Source: Calditrichota bacterium (lineage in GTDB: Bacteria > Calditrichota > Calditrichia > Calditrichales > J004). From it: a stretch of DNA of 64,000 bases. Location: positions 186,001 to 250,000 of the forward strand of contig JABFGF010000006.1 in NCBI GenBank assembly GCA_013112635.1, given 5' to 3'. The notes beneath the pieces are model-generated. The model saw only the letters and a list, made by a program, of their open reading frames with translations, was not told where the DNA came from and ran no database searches. Below are positions 44,544 to 53,865 of this stretch, one piece after another; within the stretch, counting starts at the first letter, position 1, and each line of letters starts with the position of its first letter. A program made the position numbers and the translations under genes.

Positions 44544-46751
44544 ATGAAAAACAAAATGAAACCGTTAAGTTATGTTCGAGCTGTATTTTTGACCGTCTTG
44601 CTGTTTCGAAGTGGCTTTTCACAAGAGGTTGATCATTGGGAAACTGTTATTTATGCTGGCGATGAGTGGAGTTTTTTTGTTGGAATATCAGAACCGGCGT
44701 CAGATTGGAATTCTTTAAGTTTTAATGACTCATCCTGGGCAAAAGGTGCAGCTGGTATTGGATATGGTGATGATGATGATGAAACCGAAATAGACCCGAC
44801 AATTTCTCTGTATATGCGCATCAAATTTGTTATTGAAGATGCTGATAAAATATCAAACTCCATTTTCAATATTGATTATGATGATGCTTTTGTTGCATAT
44901 CTCAATGGTATGGAAATAGCCAGATCTAACATTGGTGAAACAGGCGATGTACCTGCTTACAATCAAACTTCCAATGGCCTTCATGAAGCACAGATGTACT
45001 ATGGAGGAGAGCCGGATTATTCCTATCTTTCAGGTCAAAAAACCAGCGAGTTATTAAAGACCGGAAACAACATACTTGCTATTCAAATTCACAATGAGAG
45101 CATAACTTCGTCTGACATGTCCGCAATCCCTTTTTTTTCAGTTGGGATCAAAGACGATTCCTTCACTTACAGAAATGTACCATCCTGGTTTAAGCCACCC
45201 TTTAATTTTGATTCTTCCAATTTGCCAATCATTATAATTAACACAGGTGGTGAAAGCATTCCTTATGAACCCAAGATTGATGCTCAAATGGGGATTGTAA
45301 ATAATGGATCCGGAAACCGAAATTATGTGACAGATTTTTATAATGAGTACGATGGTCATATTGGAATAGAAGTTAGAGGACAAAGTTCACTGGGATTTGA
45401 AAAAAAATCTTATGGACTCGAAACGAGGGATTCGCTTGGCGAAAACCTAAATGTGTCTTTGCTGGGAATGCCCAAAGAAAATGATTGGGTACTTCACGGA
45501 CCTTATTCTGATAAATCGCTAATGAGAAATGCCTTAACCTATTCTTTAGCAGCAGGGCTTGGCCACTACGCACCTCGGGTGCAGTTTTGCGAGGTAGTTT
45601 TAAATGATACATACCGTGGGGTTTATGTTTTTACTGAAAAAATAAAACGGGATGATGACAGGGTAAACGTTACAAAAATGTTGCCACAAGATATAAATGA
45701 GCCCGAAGTAACCGGTGGCTATATATTCAAAAAAGATAAAGTAAATGAAGGTGACAATATTATATCGTTAACACGAGGCTTGGAATTAATAATTACTGAG
45801 CCTAAAAATGATAATATTGTACCTGAGCAAACTACCTGGCTGCTTAACTATTTAAACAGTTTTGAAAATGTATTATACGGAAATGGTGACTATACAGAAT
45901 ATATAAATGTTCAATCGTTTGTAGATAATTTTTTGATAGTAGAGTTTACAAAAAATATCGATGGTCTGCGTTTAAGTACATATTTTCATAAAGACAGAAA
46001 TGGTAAAATTATTGCCTCACCCGTTTGGGATTATAACTTATCTCTTGGTAATGCAGATTATAATGATGGCTGGGCACCAATCGGTTGGTACTATCCTATT
46101 ATCAGTAGCTGGGATAAAAATTGGTGGATTCAGCTTTTACAGGATCCTGCCTTTTATGATTCATGCAAAACACGATGGGCCGAGATTAGAAAAGGGCAAT
46201 TTGCAGAATCTAATATTATTTCAATGATTGATGAATGGGTAGAATTATTAGATGAATCGCAAAAAAGGAACTTTGAATATTATAATATCCTTGGAAAGTA
46301 TATTTGGCCTAATCCTGGTTTTCCCGAATCAGGGAGTTTTGGCTATGATTCCCCAACAAGTGGTGGTCCAACAACCTGGCAGGAAGAGGTAAATTATCTA
46401 AAGGATTTTATTGCAGGGCGTTTGGTTTGGATGGATGATCAACTCGAGTATGACCCGACAAGTTTGGATTTAGATGACCGACGTGAATTACAGTCATTTG
46501 AGCTTTTTCAAAACTATCCTAATCCTTTTAACGCCCAAACCACAATCCGTTTTTCACTTGGTTCAAAAAGTAATATTCTTATTACCATTTATGATACTCA
46601 GGGTAGAACTATAAAAACGATATTAAAGGCGTTGCCTGCTGGAGATCACTCTGTAAAACTGAATACTGCAGATCTTGCTAGCGGAGTGTATTTCTATAGG
46701 TTAAAATCAGGATCAATTGAAAAAAACAGGAAAATGCTCCTGCTAAAGTAA
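44544..46751 (+). CDS. Secreted CotH-domain protein with C-terminal sorting domain
   Basis: A 735-residue secreted protein. After a signal peptide (AVFLTVLLFRSGFSQ), an N-terminal beta-sandwich (about 30-200; WSFFVGISEPASDWNSLSF, SLYMRIKF, DDAFVAYLNGMEIARSN) precedes a CotH kinase-like domain (about 225-600) with IEVRGQSS, KKSYGLETRD, DWVLHGPYSDKSLMRN, EVVLNDTYRGVYVFTEKI and SPVWDYNLSLGNADY. The C-terminus is a sorting domain (NYPNPFNAQTTIRF ... KMLLLK). CotH proteins include spore-coat protein kinases and cellulosome-associated modules. Here it stands between two GH5 enzymes. Confidence 0.88.
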   Translation: MKNKMKPLSYVRAVFLTVLLFRSGFSQEVDHWETVIYAGDEWSFFVGISEPASDWNSLSFNDSSWAKGAAGIGYGDDDDETEIDPTISLYMRIKFVIEDADKISNSIFNIDYDDAFVAYLNGMEIARSNIGETGDVPAYNQTSNGLHEAQMYYGGEPDYSYLSGQKTSELLKTGNNILAIQIHNESITSSDMSAIPFFSVGIKDDSFTYRNVPSWFKPPFNFDSSNLPIIIINTGGESIPYEPKIDAQMGIVNNGSGNRNYVTDFYNEYDGHIGIEVRGQSSLGFEKKSYGLETRDSLGENLNVSLLGMPKENDWVLHGPYSDKSLMRNALTYSLAAGLGHYAPRVQFCEVVLNDTYRGVYVFTEKIKRDDDRVNVTKMLPQDINEPEVTGGYIFKKDKVNEGDNIISLTRGLELIITEPKNDNIVPEQTTWLLNYLNSFENVLYGNGDYTEYINVQSFVDNFLIVEFTKNIDGLRLSTYFHKDRNGKIIASPVWDYNLSLGNADYNDGWAPIGWYYPIISSWDKNWWIQLLQDPAFYDSCKTRWAEIRKGQFAESNIISMIDEWVELLDESQKRNFEYYNILGKYIWPNPGFPESGSFGYDSPTSGGPTTWQEEVNYLKDFIAGRLVWMDDQLEYDPTSLDLDDRRELQSFELFQNYPNPFNAQTTIRFSLGSKSNILITIYDTQGRTIKTILKALPAGDHSVKLNTADLASGVYFYRLKSGSIEKNRKMLLLK

Positions 46752-46791
46752 GACTGACGAAAATCATTAATCTCAATAAAATAAAGTTAAA

Positions 46792-47826
46792 ATGACTCAA
46801 TTTAAATTTTTAATCAAAGCTCTCTCTTTTATACTCATAAGTTTATCAATAACTTTTTGTTCTAACGATAGCAGCAATTCACCGGAAAGTGACAATCCGA
46901 AAACGGTTGTGGAGCTTTTGGGAAAACTGCAAACTCAGGGGAACCAGATTGTTGATAAAAATGGTGACCCAATCGCTTTGCACGGTATGAGTATGTTTTG
47001 GAGCCAATGGGCACCAAAGTTTTATAACAAAGATTGTATCCAATGGTTGTACAACGATTGGAAATGTACAATAATCCGGGCCGCACTTGCTGTAGAAGAA
47101 GGTGGGTACCTGGAAAATCCACAGGAAGAATTGGCGAAAATTGAAACGGTGGTTGAGGCTTGTATTGATTTGGGTATTTATGTGATTATAGATTGGCATA
47201 ACCACCATGCTGAACAACAACCGGAAGTTGCCAAAGCATTTTTCAAACAAATGGCACAAAAATATGGCGGTTATCCCAATGTAATTTATGAAATATATAA
47301 TGAGCCTTTAAACATTTCCTGGAGCCAGGTCCTGAAACCTTACTCAGAAGCGGTTATTGCAGAAATCAGATCCGAAGATCCTGACAACTTAATAATTGTA
47401 GGAACGCCCAATTGGTCGCAGGATGTTGACGTTGCCGCGCTCGATCCGATTGATGATGTGAATGTGGCGTATTCGTTGCATTATTACACCGGCACACATC
47501 GCCAGGAATTAAGGAATAAAGCCCAAAAAATGCTGGATAAAAACTTACCGATATTTGTTACTGAGTGGGGTGTATCCCAAGCGAATGCTTTAGGAAATAT
47601 TGATTATGAAGAAACCCAGCGTTGGTTATATTTTGCTGATCAAAACAATCTTAGCTGGTGTACCTGGTCTGTTAATGACAAAGAAGAAACAACTTCCATC
47701 GTCAAGCCAGGCTCAAGCCCGACCGGGAACTGGAGTGAAGCTGATTTAACTGAGGCCGGTACATATGTTAAGAGCCTTATTTTAGAACGGAACGCAGCTA
47801 TTTTTGAGTTATTGGAGAATGAATAA
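46792..47826 (+). CDS. GH5 endoglucanase lipoprotein (copy 2)
   Basis: A 344-residue paralogue of the GH5 gene upstream, with lipidated C23 (SLSITFC). It has the same opening (QGNQIVDKNGDPIALHGMS), DWHNHHAEQ, acid/base E171 in YEIYNEPLNISW, YSLHYYTG and nucleophile E258 in FVTEWGVSQAN. Both catalytic glutamates are intact, so both copies should be active. It follows the CotH gene by 40 bases and probably ends the cluster. Confidence 0.92.
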   Translation: MTQFKFLIKALSFILISLSITFCSNDSSNSPESDNPKTVVELLGKLQTQGNQIVDKNGDPIALHGMSMFWSQWAPKFYNKDCIQWLYNDWKCTIIRAALAVEEGGYLENPQEELAKIETVVEACIDLGIYVIIDWHNHHAEQQPEVAKAFFKQMAQKYGGYPNVIYEIYNEPLNISWSQVLKPYSEAVIAEIRSEDPDNLIIVGTPNWSQDVDVAALDPIDDVNVAYSLHYYTGTHRQELRNKAQKMLDKNLPIFVTEWGVSQANALGNIDYEETQRWLYFADQNNLSWCTWSVNDKEETTSIVKPGSSPTGNWSEADLTEAGTYVKSLILERNAAIFELLENE

Positions 47827-47982
47827 TTATACCCTCAGAGGGAAAAAGCTTTCATTTGAATATATTGCTCCTTTAAAATCATTCCCCGCCATATTTAGCC
47901 TTACTTTTGATGAATTAATTAAATCGTAATTGATTAGTAAGTATCCTATCACCAAATTGGAAAAAAACAAAAACGAGAAATT

Positions 47983-48744
47983 ATGGACTTAAAATTAGCT
48001 GTTTTAATTGACGGTGATAATATCCCATCTGCACACATCAAAGAAATGATGGAAGAAATTGCCAAGTATGGAAATCCCACAATAAAAAGAATTTATGGTG
48101 ACTGGACAAAACCACATCTATCCAAATGGAAAAGTATCCTCCTTGAAAATGCCATCACACCTATCCAGCAATATGGTTACACTACCGGAAAAAATGCGAC
48201 CGATTCTGCCATGATTATTGATGCAATGGATATTTTATATTCAGTAAAAGTCAACGGTTTTTGCCTGGTTTCCAGCGATAGTGATTTTACGAGATTGGCC
48301 ACCCGGCTCCGTGAAGCAGGAATGCAGGTTTTTGGAATTGGGGAAAAGAAAACACCCAACCCGTTTATAGTTGCCTGCGACAAATTTATTTATATAGAAA
48401 TCCTTAAAAATCAGTCGGAAGAAGGAGAGTCAGAACTTGCTGAGAGCAAAACGGCGGTAAAAGAAAATGTTGATAAAATTACTCCAAAAGTTATACGGTT
48501 AATCTCGGCGACAATTTCCGATGTGGCCGATGATGATGGCTGGGCTTTTCTGGGTGATGTTGGAAGTTTGATGCAGAAGAAGAAACCCAATTTTGATTCC
48601 AGAAATTATGGTTTTCAAAAACTGACTCCACTGATTAAATCCATTAAAGATTTTGAAGTAGAACAACGAGATAGTCCTAAAGGGCGTTTTAAACTAATTT
48701 ATGTGAGAATAAAAGAAAAGCGCAGATCCAGAGTTAAAAAATAA
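47983..48744 (+). CDS. NYN-domain nuclease-like protein with OST-HTH (LOTUS) domain
   Basis: A 253-residue protein. Residues 1-145 are an NYN/PIN-like (DUF88, LabA) domain with acidic residues D10/D12 in LIDGDN, TDSAMIIDAMDILY and VSSDSDFTRLATRLRE. Residues about 165-245 are an OST-HTH/LOTUS domain (LISATISDVADDDGWAFLGD, FDSRNYGFQKLTPLIKS), an RNA-binding module. This pairing is widespread in bacteria; a role in RNA cleavage or decay is presumed. A terminator follows directly. Confidence 0.9.
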   Translation: MDLKLAVLIDGDNIPSAHIKEMMEEIAKYGNPTIKRIYGDWTKPHLSKWKSILLENAITPIQQYGYTTGKNATDSAMIIDAMDILYSVKVNGFCLVSSDSDFTRLATRLREAGMQVFGIGEKKTPNPFIVACDKFIYIEILKNQSEEGESELAESKTAVKENVDKITPKVIRLISATISDVADDDGWAFLGDVGSLMQKKKPNFDSRNYGFQKLTPLIKSIKDFEVEQRDSPKGRFKLIYVRIKEKRRSRVKK

Positions 48745-48771
48745 TACAAAGCACTTGTTTGTTTTAAGTTG

Positions 48772-48800
48772 AGGGATTCATAAATTTGAATCCCTTTTTT
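48772..48800 (+). terminator. Rho-independent terminator after the NYN-domain gene
   Basis: GGGATTCA at 48773-48780 pairs with TGAATCCC at 48787-48794; six Ts follow. Confidence 0.85.
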
Positions 48801-48841
48801 ATTTAAAAATATTGAAAAGAGAAAAGCATCAAATTTAGATC

Positions 48842-49384
48842 ATGGAAAAATATATCTTTAAATCAGAACGTTTAGGATTTCGGTATTGGAAAGATAGTGA
48901 TTTAAAACCCTTTGCAGATATGACTGCTGACGCTGAGATAATGAAATATTATCCAAAAATTTTAACATTTGCGGAAAGCGGGAATCTAATCGAAAAGATA
49001 AAACAGCATTTTGATATTAATGGATTTGGTTTGCATGCAGTTGATATTCTCGAGAGCAATAAATTTATAGGATATATCGGATTTATGAAACCAAGTTTTG
49101 AATCCTTTTTTACACCGTGTACTGAAATTGGCTGGAGACTTTCAAAGGAAGAATGGAACAATGGGTTTGCCACCGAAGGTGCTGAAAGATGTTTGGAGTT
49201 TGGATTTAAAGAGTTGGGCTTTTCAGAAATTTATTCTTTTACTTCAACAGTTAATAAAGCATCGGAAAGAGTTATGCAGAAAATTGGGATGCAAAAAATC
49301 GGGGAATTTGACCATCCAAACCTTGATAATAAAAGTCAGTTAAAAAGGCATGTTTTATATGTAATAAGAGGAACATATGAATAG
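48842..49384 (+). CDS. GNAT-family N-acetyltransferase (RimJ/RimL-like)
   Basis: A 180-residue GNAT acetyltransferase. It has the opening FKSERLGFRYWKDSDLKPFADM, IGFMKPSFESFFTPCTEIGWRL, the acetyl-CoA region EEWNNGFATEGAERCLEFGF and SEIYSFTSTVNKASERVMQKIGM. The family acetylates protein N-termini, amino acids or small amines; the substrate is unknown. Its end overlaps the next gene by eight bases. Confidence 0.88.
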   Translation: MEKYIFKSERLGFRYWKDSDLKPFADMTADAEIMKYYPKILTFAESGNLIEKIKQHFDINGFGLHAVDILESNKFIGYIGFMKPSFESFFTPCTEIGWRLSKEEWNNGFATEGAERCLEFGFKELGFSEIYSFTSTVNKASERVMQKIGMQKIGEFDHPNLDNKSQLKRHVLYVIRGTYE

Positions 49385-50093
49385 ACCTTTGAAAAAAATG
49401 GGATTTGTGTTTTCGTATTCGATATATATCTTTTTTGCTCTTTTATTGTTTTTAATTACAAATTATTTAATACCCTTTTTATCAGATTTTAGCGGCCAGG
49501 AGCCAATACTCTTTTGGTTTATTTGTTCCGGAATTGGGGTTTTTCTTCCATTGCTCATTCTTGCCGCCATCATTCTTAAAAAAGAAGGCTTGGCATTTAC
49601 AAAAGAAACATGGAGCGAGAGGCTACGCTTTAGAAAGCTGACACGGAATGATTTATTGTGGACGTTCGGCAGCATACTGATTGTTATGATTTTAAGTGGA
49701 TTGGTGATGAAAGGTTTAGAATGGGTTATTGGCAGTTTTGATCATTCGCCTCCATTTATGTCTTTTGAACCTTTGTCGTCAGGAAGGTATTGGATTCTTG
49801 CTGTTTGGGTTCCGTATTGGTTTTTAAATATTATGGGCGAAGAAATCCTTTGGCGGGGTGTTATGCTTCCCCGGCAGGAAATATCATTTGGCAAATATGC
49901 CTGGTTATTGCATGGTTTAGGCTGGTGGGTATTTCACATTGCTTTTGGTTGGCAGCTGTTAATTACATTGCTCCCGCTCATTTTTATTCAATCGTACGTT
50001 GTTCAAAAAACACAAAATTCCTGGACCGGGGTAATTATGCATGGTGGAATAAACGGTCCCAGTTTTATTGCCATTTCCCTGGGGCTAATTTAA
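49377..50093 (+). CDS. CPBP-family intramembrane protease (Abi-like)
   Basis: A 238-residue polytopic membrane protein of the CPBP/CAAX-protease (PF02517) family. The metal-binding motifs are complete: EEILWR (E155, E156, R160), H187 in WWVFHIAF and H222/N226 in MHGGINGP. About six membrane segments are visible. Bacterial members serve in bacteriocin immunity, protein maturation or signalling. It overlaps the GNAT gene upstream and is 28 bases from the CAT-like gene. Confidence 0.88.
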   Translation: MNRPLKKMGFVFSYSIYIFFALLLFLITNYLIPFLSDFSGQEPILFWFICSGIGVFLPLLILAAIILKKEGLAFTKETWSERLRFRKLTRNDLLWTFGSILIVMILSGLVMKGLEWVIGSFDHSPPFMSFEPLSSGRYWILAVWVPYWFLNIMGEEILWRGVMLPRQEISFGKYAWLLHGLGWWVFHIAFGWQLLITLLPLIFIQSYVVQKTQNSWTGVIMHGGINGPSFIAISLGLI

Positions 50094-50121
50094 AAAAATA
50101 ATCAAGCTTGAAAGTTGGTAA

Positions 50122-50754
50122 ATGAAACTTGTGAACAAAGACAATTGGAACCGGAGAGAACATTTCGATTTTTTCTCAAAATTTGATGAACCCTTTTTTG
50201 GTATTACTGCAGAAATTGATTGTACCAGAGGGCATGCTTTTTCCAGGGAAAAAAAGATTTCATTTTTTTCTTACTATCTACATAATTCGTTAATGGCCGT
50301 AAATAAAATTGAAGAACTTCGTTACAGAATTAAAGAGGATAGTGTTGTCATTTACGATGCCATCCATGCGTCTTCAACAATTGGAAGGGACGACGGGACT
50401 TTTGCCTTTTCTTTTGTTGAGCATAACCTGGATTTTAGGCAATTTGATTCTGATTTAAAGAAAGAAATAAAAAAGGTTCAAGCCTCATCTGGATTAAGGT
50501 TTGTTGGTGGTGCCGAAAGAAAAGATGTAGTTCATTATTCTTCATTACCATGGAGTAGCTTTACCGGGCTTACCCATGCCCGAAATTTTAATACGGATGA
50601 CAGTTCCCCAAAGATTACTTTTGGTAAAATGTTTACAAGGGAAAATAAAAAAATCTTGCCTGTTGCGATTTATGCACATCATGGATTGGCAGATGGTTAT
50701 CACGTTTGCAAACATTTAGAAGTATTTCAGGAGCTGATGGATAAGGGATTTTAA
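50122..50754 (+). CDS. Chloramphenicol acetyltransferase-like protein (type A CAT fold)
   Basis: A 210-residue protein with the CAT (PF00302) fold. It has the N-terminal WNRREHFDFFSKFDEPFFGIT, FAFSFVEHNLDFRQF, LPWSSFTGLTHA and the catalytic YAHHGLADGYHV, giving the active His H187 and structural D191. The key motif is intact, so it should be an acetyltransferase; whether chloramphenicol is the substrate is uncertain, since many chromosomal homologues have other roles. It is third in the GNAT - CPBP - CAT run. A decayed copy of its end lies at 52627-52710. Confidence 0.85.
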   Translation: MKLVNKDNWNRREHFDFFSKFDEPFFGITAEIDCTRGHAFSREKKISFFSYYLHNSLMAVNKIEELRYRIKEDSVVIYDAIHASSTIGRDDGTFAFSFVEHNLDFRQFDSDLKKEIKKVQASSGLRFVGGAERKDVVHYSSLPWSSFTGLTHARNFNTDDSSPKITFGKMFTRENKKILPVAIYAHHGLADGYHVCKHLEVFQELMDKGF

Positions 50755-50868
50755 AGCACATATTTTAATCTATTTAAGTTTACGTTTAGTTTTGCCTGCC
50801 TGCGGAGTTTCTTTTGATGTTAGGGTTTTGTAGATTGGATTCCATTTTTAATTTTCCCGGAGCTCAAT

Positions 50869-52590
50869 TTGAAACCTAATGTATACAAATTATTATTCCT
50901 GATATTTCTGTTTAGCCCTTTGTATTCTCAAATAACTTTGACCGAAGTAATGTATGATCCCGCTACAAGTGAAGCGCATGATGAATATATAGAAATCTAT
51001 AATTTATCAAATGACCTAGTTGATTTAACGGGTTGGCAGTTTTCAGATTCTTCAAGATTTATTGAGTTGATTGATGCCGGTAATGGAATACTTCTCCAGC
51101 CTAAACAATACGCTGTAATTCTGGATGGCAGCTATTTTGGAAATTCAACGACTTACGAGGATGTCATTCCTGATTCAGCATTAATAATTAAAATTGATGG
51201 CAATAGTTTTGGACTCACAAATACAAGCTCAAAATTGATTTCTTTGATTGATTCATCTGGATCAAAAATAGATTCATATCGTTATGCTACCGGACATAAA
51301 TCGGGCCATTCCGATGAGAAAATTATTATTGATTCTGGAAATGATCCATCCAATTGGGAAGAAGCTTTAATTGAAGGCGGCACTCCCGGTCAGCGAAATT
51401 CAGTCAATCCTTTTAAAACAGATCTTGGTTTGGATAAAAATGCACTTAGTTGGTCACCATCTTTCAATGTTACCAAGGATCAGACAATTCATTTTAGTCT
51501 TGCAATCTTAAATACAGGATTAAACATGTTTGACGGTCCATTGACAATTCAGGTCTTTATTGATTCTGAAAAGGATTCCACTTATTCAAGCGGAGAAGAA
51601 ATTGTTTTTGAAAATACAGCTGCAATTCAAATTCCTGCTACAGAAGAAATAATAATCGAGTTTAATCATCAGTTTACAAACGCCATCACCTACAATCTCG
51701 TTGCAAAAATAGAAAGCAGTTTTGATACCAATCTCCAAAATAACTTTGCTTTTGCCTCTCTATATATTTTGGATAACAGCACAACATTGCATATTAATGA
51801 AATTAAATTTTTAACAGGTCAAAATGAACCGGAATGGATTGAACTTTATAACTCTGGAGACGAGGCTGTTTTGCTGACGGGCTGGAGTATTGCAGACGAA
51901 AAGGATACTGTATCTATAGATTCTTCTATTTTCATATATCCGGGTCAGTATAAAATTTTTGCGGCAGATGCGGGGTTAGATACGCTCTTCGATTTGGAAG
52001 ACTCGCTAATCGCTGTTTTGCCAAAATTGCCAAATCTTAATAATGCTTCGGATGTGATCTATTTAATTAATCCTCTTGGCGGTTGGCTTGAACAGGTGCC
52101 TTACTCTGAGGATTGGCTGGAAGGAGAGGATTACCGCAACCCTTCTCTTGAAAGAATTAACAGCACACTTAACGCACAACAGCAGAAAAACTGGGGGCCA
52201 TCTGTAGCAGAAAAGAATGCTACACCGGGAAAGGTAAACTCAATTTATGTTGCGCCGGAAAAAGAATTAAAATCCAAACTGCAAATATCACCAAATCCTT
52301 TTTCCCCAGACAGCGATGGCAAGGATGATCATGTTGTTATAACAGTTGATGCTCCTGAAAATACGGCGCGAATAAAAGTTGAAGTTTTTGATATACTGGG
52401 TCGAAAGATTCGTACCCTGCGTGATAATATTTTCAGTGCTCAAAATACATCACTTGTTTGGAATGGAAAAGACGACTCGGGTAGAAAAGTAAGGATGGGT
52501 ATTTATGTTATTTTTGTGCAAATTCTTAATGACTGGGAAGGTGTAATAAAAGAATTGAAAGAAACGGTGGTTGTTGCTAAAAAGTTGTAA
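50869..52590 (+). CDS. Secreted lamin-tail-domain protein with FlgD-like C-terminus
   Basis: A 573-residue secreted protein starting at TTG 50869 (GGAG upstream; this is the only start that keeps the signal peptide KLLFLIFLFSPLYSQ). Residues about 22-170 form a first lamin-tail domain (LTEVMYDPATSEAHDEYIEIYN), 190-310 a CARDB-like beta domain, 325-440 a second lamin-tail domain (INEIKFLTGQNEPEWIELYN). The last ~100 residues are a FlgD-like/sorting region (SPNPFSPDSDGKDD, WNGKDDSGRKVRMGIY). Such domains occur beside nucleases or in surface proteins; there is no catalytic motif. Its start is duplicated in decayed form at 52876-53060. Confidence 0.85.
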   Translation: MKPNVYKLLFLIFLFSPLYSQITLTEVMYDPATSEAHDEYIEIYNLSNDLVDLTGWQFSDSSRFIELIDAGNGILLQPKQYAVILDGSYFGNSTTYEDVIPDSALIIKIDGNSFGLTNTSSKLISLIDSSGSKIDSYRYATGHKSGHSDEKIIIDSGNDPSNWEEALIEGGTPGQRNSVNPFKTDLGLDKNALSWSPSFNVTKDQTIHFSLAILNTGLNMFDGPLTIQVFIDSEKDSTYSSGEEIVFENTAAIQIPATEEIIIEFNHQFTNAITYNLVAKIESSFDTNLQNNFAFASLYILDNSTTLHINEIKFLTGQNEPEWIELYNSGDEAVLLTGWSIADEKDTVSIDSSIFIYPGQYKIFAADAGLDTLFDLEDSLIAVLPKLPNLNNASDVIYLINPLGGWLEQVPYSEDWLEGEDYRNPSLERINSTLNAQQQKNWGPSVAEKNATPGKVNSIYVAPEKELKSKLQISPNPFSPDSDGKDDHVVITVDAPENTARIKVEVFDILGRKIRTLRDNIFSAQNTSLVWNGKDDSGRKVRMGIYVIFVQILNDWEGVIKELKETVVVAKKL

Positions 52591-53067
52591 ATTTGGTAAA
52601 ATATTTGAGTGGGAGAATAAAAAAAATATGCACATTTTCATTCAAAATTAATCATAACCTGGCAGATGGTCATCATGTTTTTAGGAATCTTGATGTTTGC
52701 AAAACTAATGGAAAGAGATTCATAAAAAGCATTTGTTTATGGTTTAAGGGTTAATAATATAATCACCTAAGGTAGTTTCTTTCTTATTGGGGCTTTGGAT
52801 ACAGTGTTTTATTTTTACTTTACTTTGAGTTCATTTGAAACATTTCTTATCAAACTATTCATGCTGTTGCGTTCCGAAATAACATTTTCTGAGGTAATAT
52901 ATGACCCAGCCACGAGTGAAGCTCATAATGAATATGTAGATATTTAAAATTTGTCAATGGCGTTGTGGATTTAGCAGATTGTCAATTCTCTGATTCTTCC
53001 AGATTTGATCTTTTGATAGATGCAGTGCAGAAGATGCTTCTAACCCAAGGCAATTGTTCAATTAATT
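52591..53067 (+). pseudogene. Decayed duplicate of the CAT-like / lamin-tail gene junction
   Basis: A 477-base gap holding the remains of two genes in the same order as the intact pair upstream. At about 52652-52710 the frame gives HNLADGHHVFRNL, matching the CAT motif HHGLADGYHVCKHLE. At 52876-52948 it gives EITFSEVIYDPATSEAHNEYVDI then a stop, matching the start of the lamin-tail protein; after a one-base shift the match goes on through TCTGATTCTTCCAGATTT to about 53040. Both parts are frameshifted or stopped, so neither can be functional. Confidence 0.8.
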
Positions 53068-53442
53068 TCAATAATTTTTAGCATAAATAGCTTTTTTTAT
53101 AATGACATTCCAATTTTTTTCTAAAAAATAAGTAGCCATTAAGCGGCTAAATTTTAATTGTTTATTAGGTTTATAAAGAATATTTTTTTTGGAGGCAATT
53201 TCATAAAATAATGATGAGGATAAAATAATATCAGAAAAATTTTTATGGCAGTCTTTTTTTGTAATGATTGGAAAAGAAAAAGTTGTTCCATTATTAAGGC
53301 AAGCAATATACTTTTTTACTAAAACGCGTAGTTGAGTTACAAATTCAAGATATGCAAAGTCCATGAGTTCAGCGTGGAATTTGTTGTCACAGTATTCTTG
53401 AAGACCTTCCTGTCGAAGTTCTGACAATTCAAGAGGACTCAT
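53068..53442 (-). CDS. Unrecognised small protein A
   Basis: A 124-residue protein I do not recognise. I chose ATG 53442 because GGGGG lies upstream and the preceding gene ends one base before it; a GTG at 53457 is less likely. It is rich in Lys, Asn, Phe and Leu, without signal peptide or membrane segment, and has an N-terminal helical part (LELSELRQEGLQEYCDNKF). Translational coupling with the membrane protein upstream suggests they act together. Confidence 0.6.
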   Translation of the reverse strand: MSPLELSELRQEGLQEYCDNKFHAELMDFAYLEFVTQLRVLVKKYIACLNNGTTFSFPIITKKDCHKNFSDIILSSSLFYEIASKKNILYKPNKQLKFSRLMATYFLEKNWNVIIKKAIYAKNY

Positions 53443-53443
53443 T

Positions 53444-53797
53444 TTAATTACCCCCACTAATTCCTTTATAAATTTTAATTCCTATATAAGCAATACCTGT
53501 AGATGAAACTAAAAGACCTAATCCCAGAACGTATTTATAGTCGAAATAAATATGGTTAATTTGAAGAGCGCCTAGTTCTAAGAGTAAAGAAATGAAAACA
53601 AAAAAAAGATTAAAACATATTAATAGTATGATTCGAAAGCATAATCCTTTTGCATACCTGCTCAAAGGAGGAAAACCGTTTTCGATTAAATCTGCACTTT
53701 TTACAAATACAGAGTACATTATTCCGAAAACAGTAAATAAAATTGCTTCTAATGCGAGGAATGCCGCTAGTGACATTCTTAAAAATTCTGAATCCAT
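53444..53797 (-). CDS. Unrecognised three-helix membrane protein
   Basis: A 117-residue membrane protein with hydrophobic segments at about 10-33 (AAFLALEAILFTVFGIMYSVF), 55-75 (IILLICFNLFFVFISLLLEL) and 88-110 (VLGLGLLVSSTGIAYIGIKIY). I do not recognise the family. Its stop codon is next to the start of the 124-residue protein, so the two are coupled. It lies directly behind a terminator for the gene upstream on this strand. Nothing shows its function. Confidence 0.6.
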   Translation of the reverse strand: MDSEFLRMSLAAFLALEAILFTVFGIMYSVFVKSADLIENGFPPLSRYAKGLCFRIILLICFNLFFVFISLLLELGALQINHIYFDYKYVLGLGLLVSSTGIAYIGIKIYKGISGGN

Positions 53798-53810
53798 AAC
53801 GTAATATAAG

Positions 53811-53841
53811 TAAAAAAAATAACCCGTCCAATAACGGGTTA
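53811..53841 (-). terminator. Rho-independent terminator on the minus strand
   Basis: TAACCCG and CGGGTTA (53820-53841) form a stem with an AT-rich loop; on the minus strand it is followed by eight Ts. It separates the 80-residue gene upstream from the membrane protein gene. Confidence 0.85.
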
Positions 53842-53865
53842 AAAAAAGTTAAAATAAGGAAGGGT

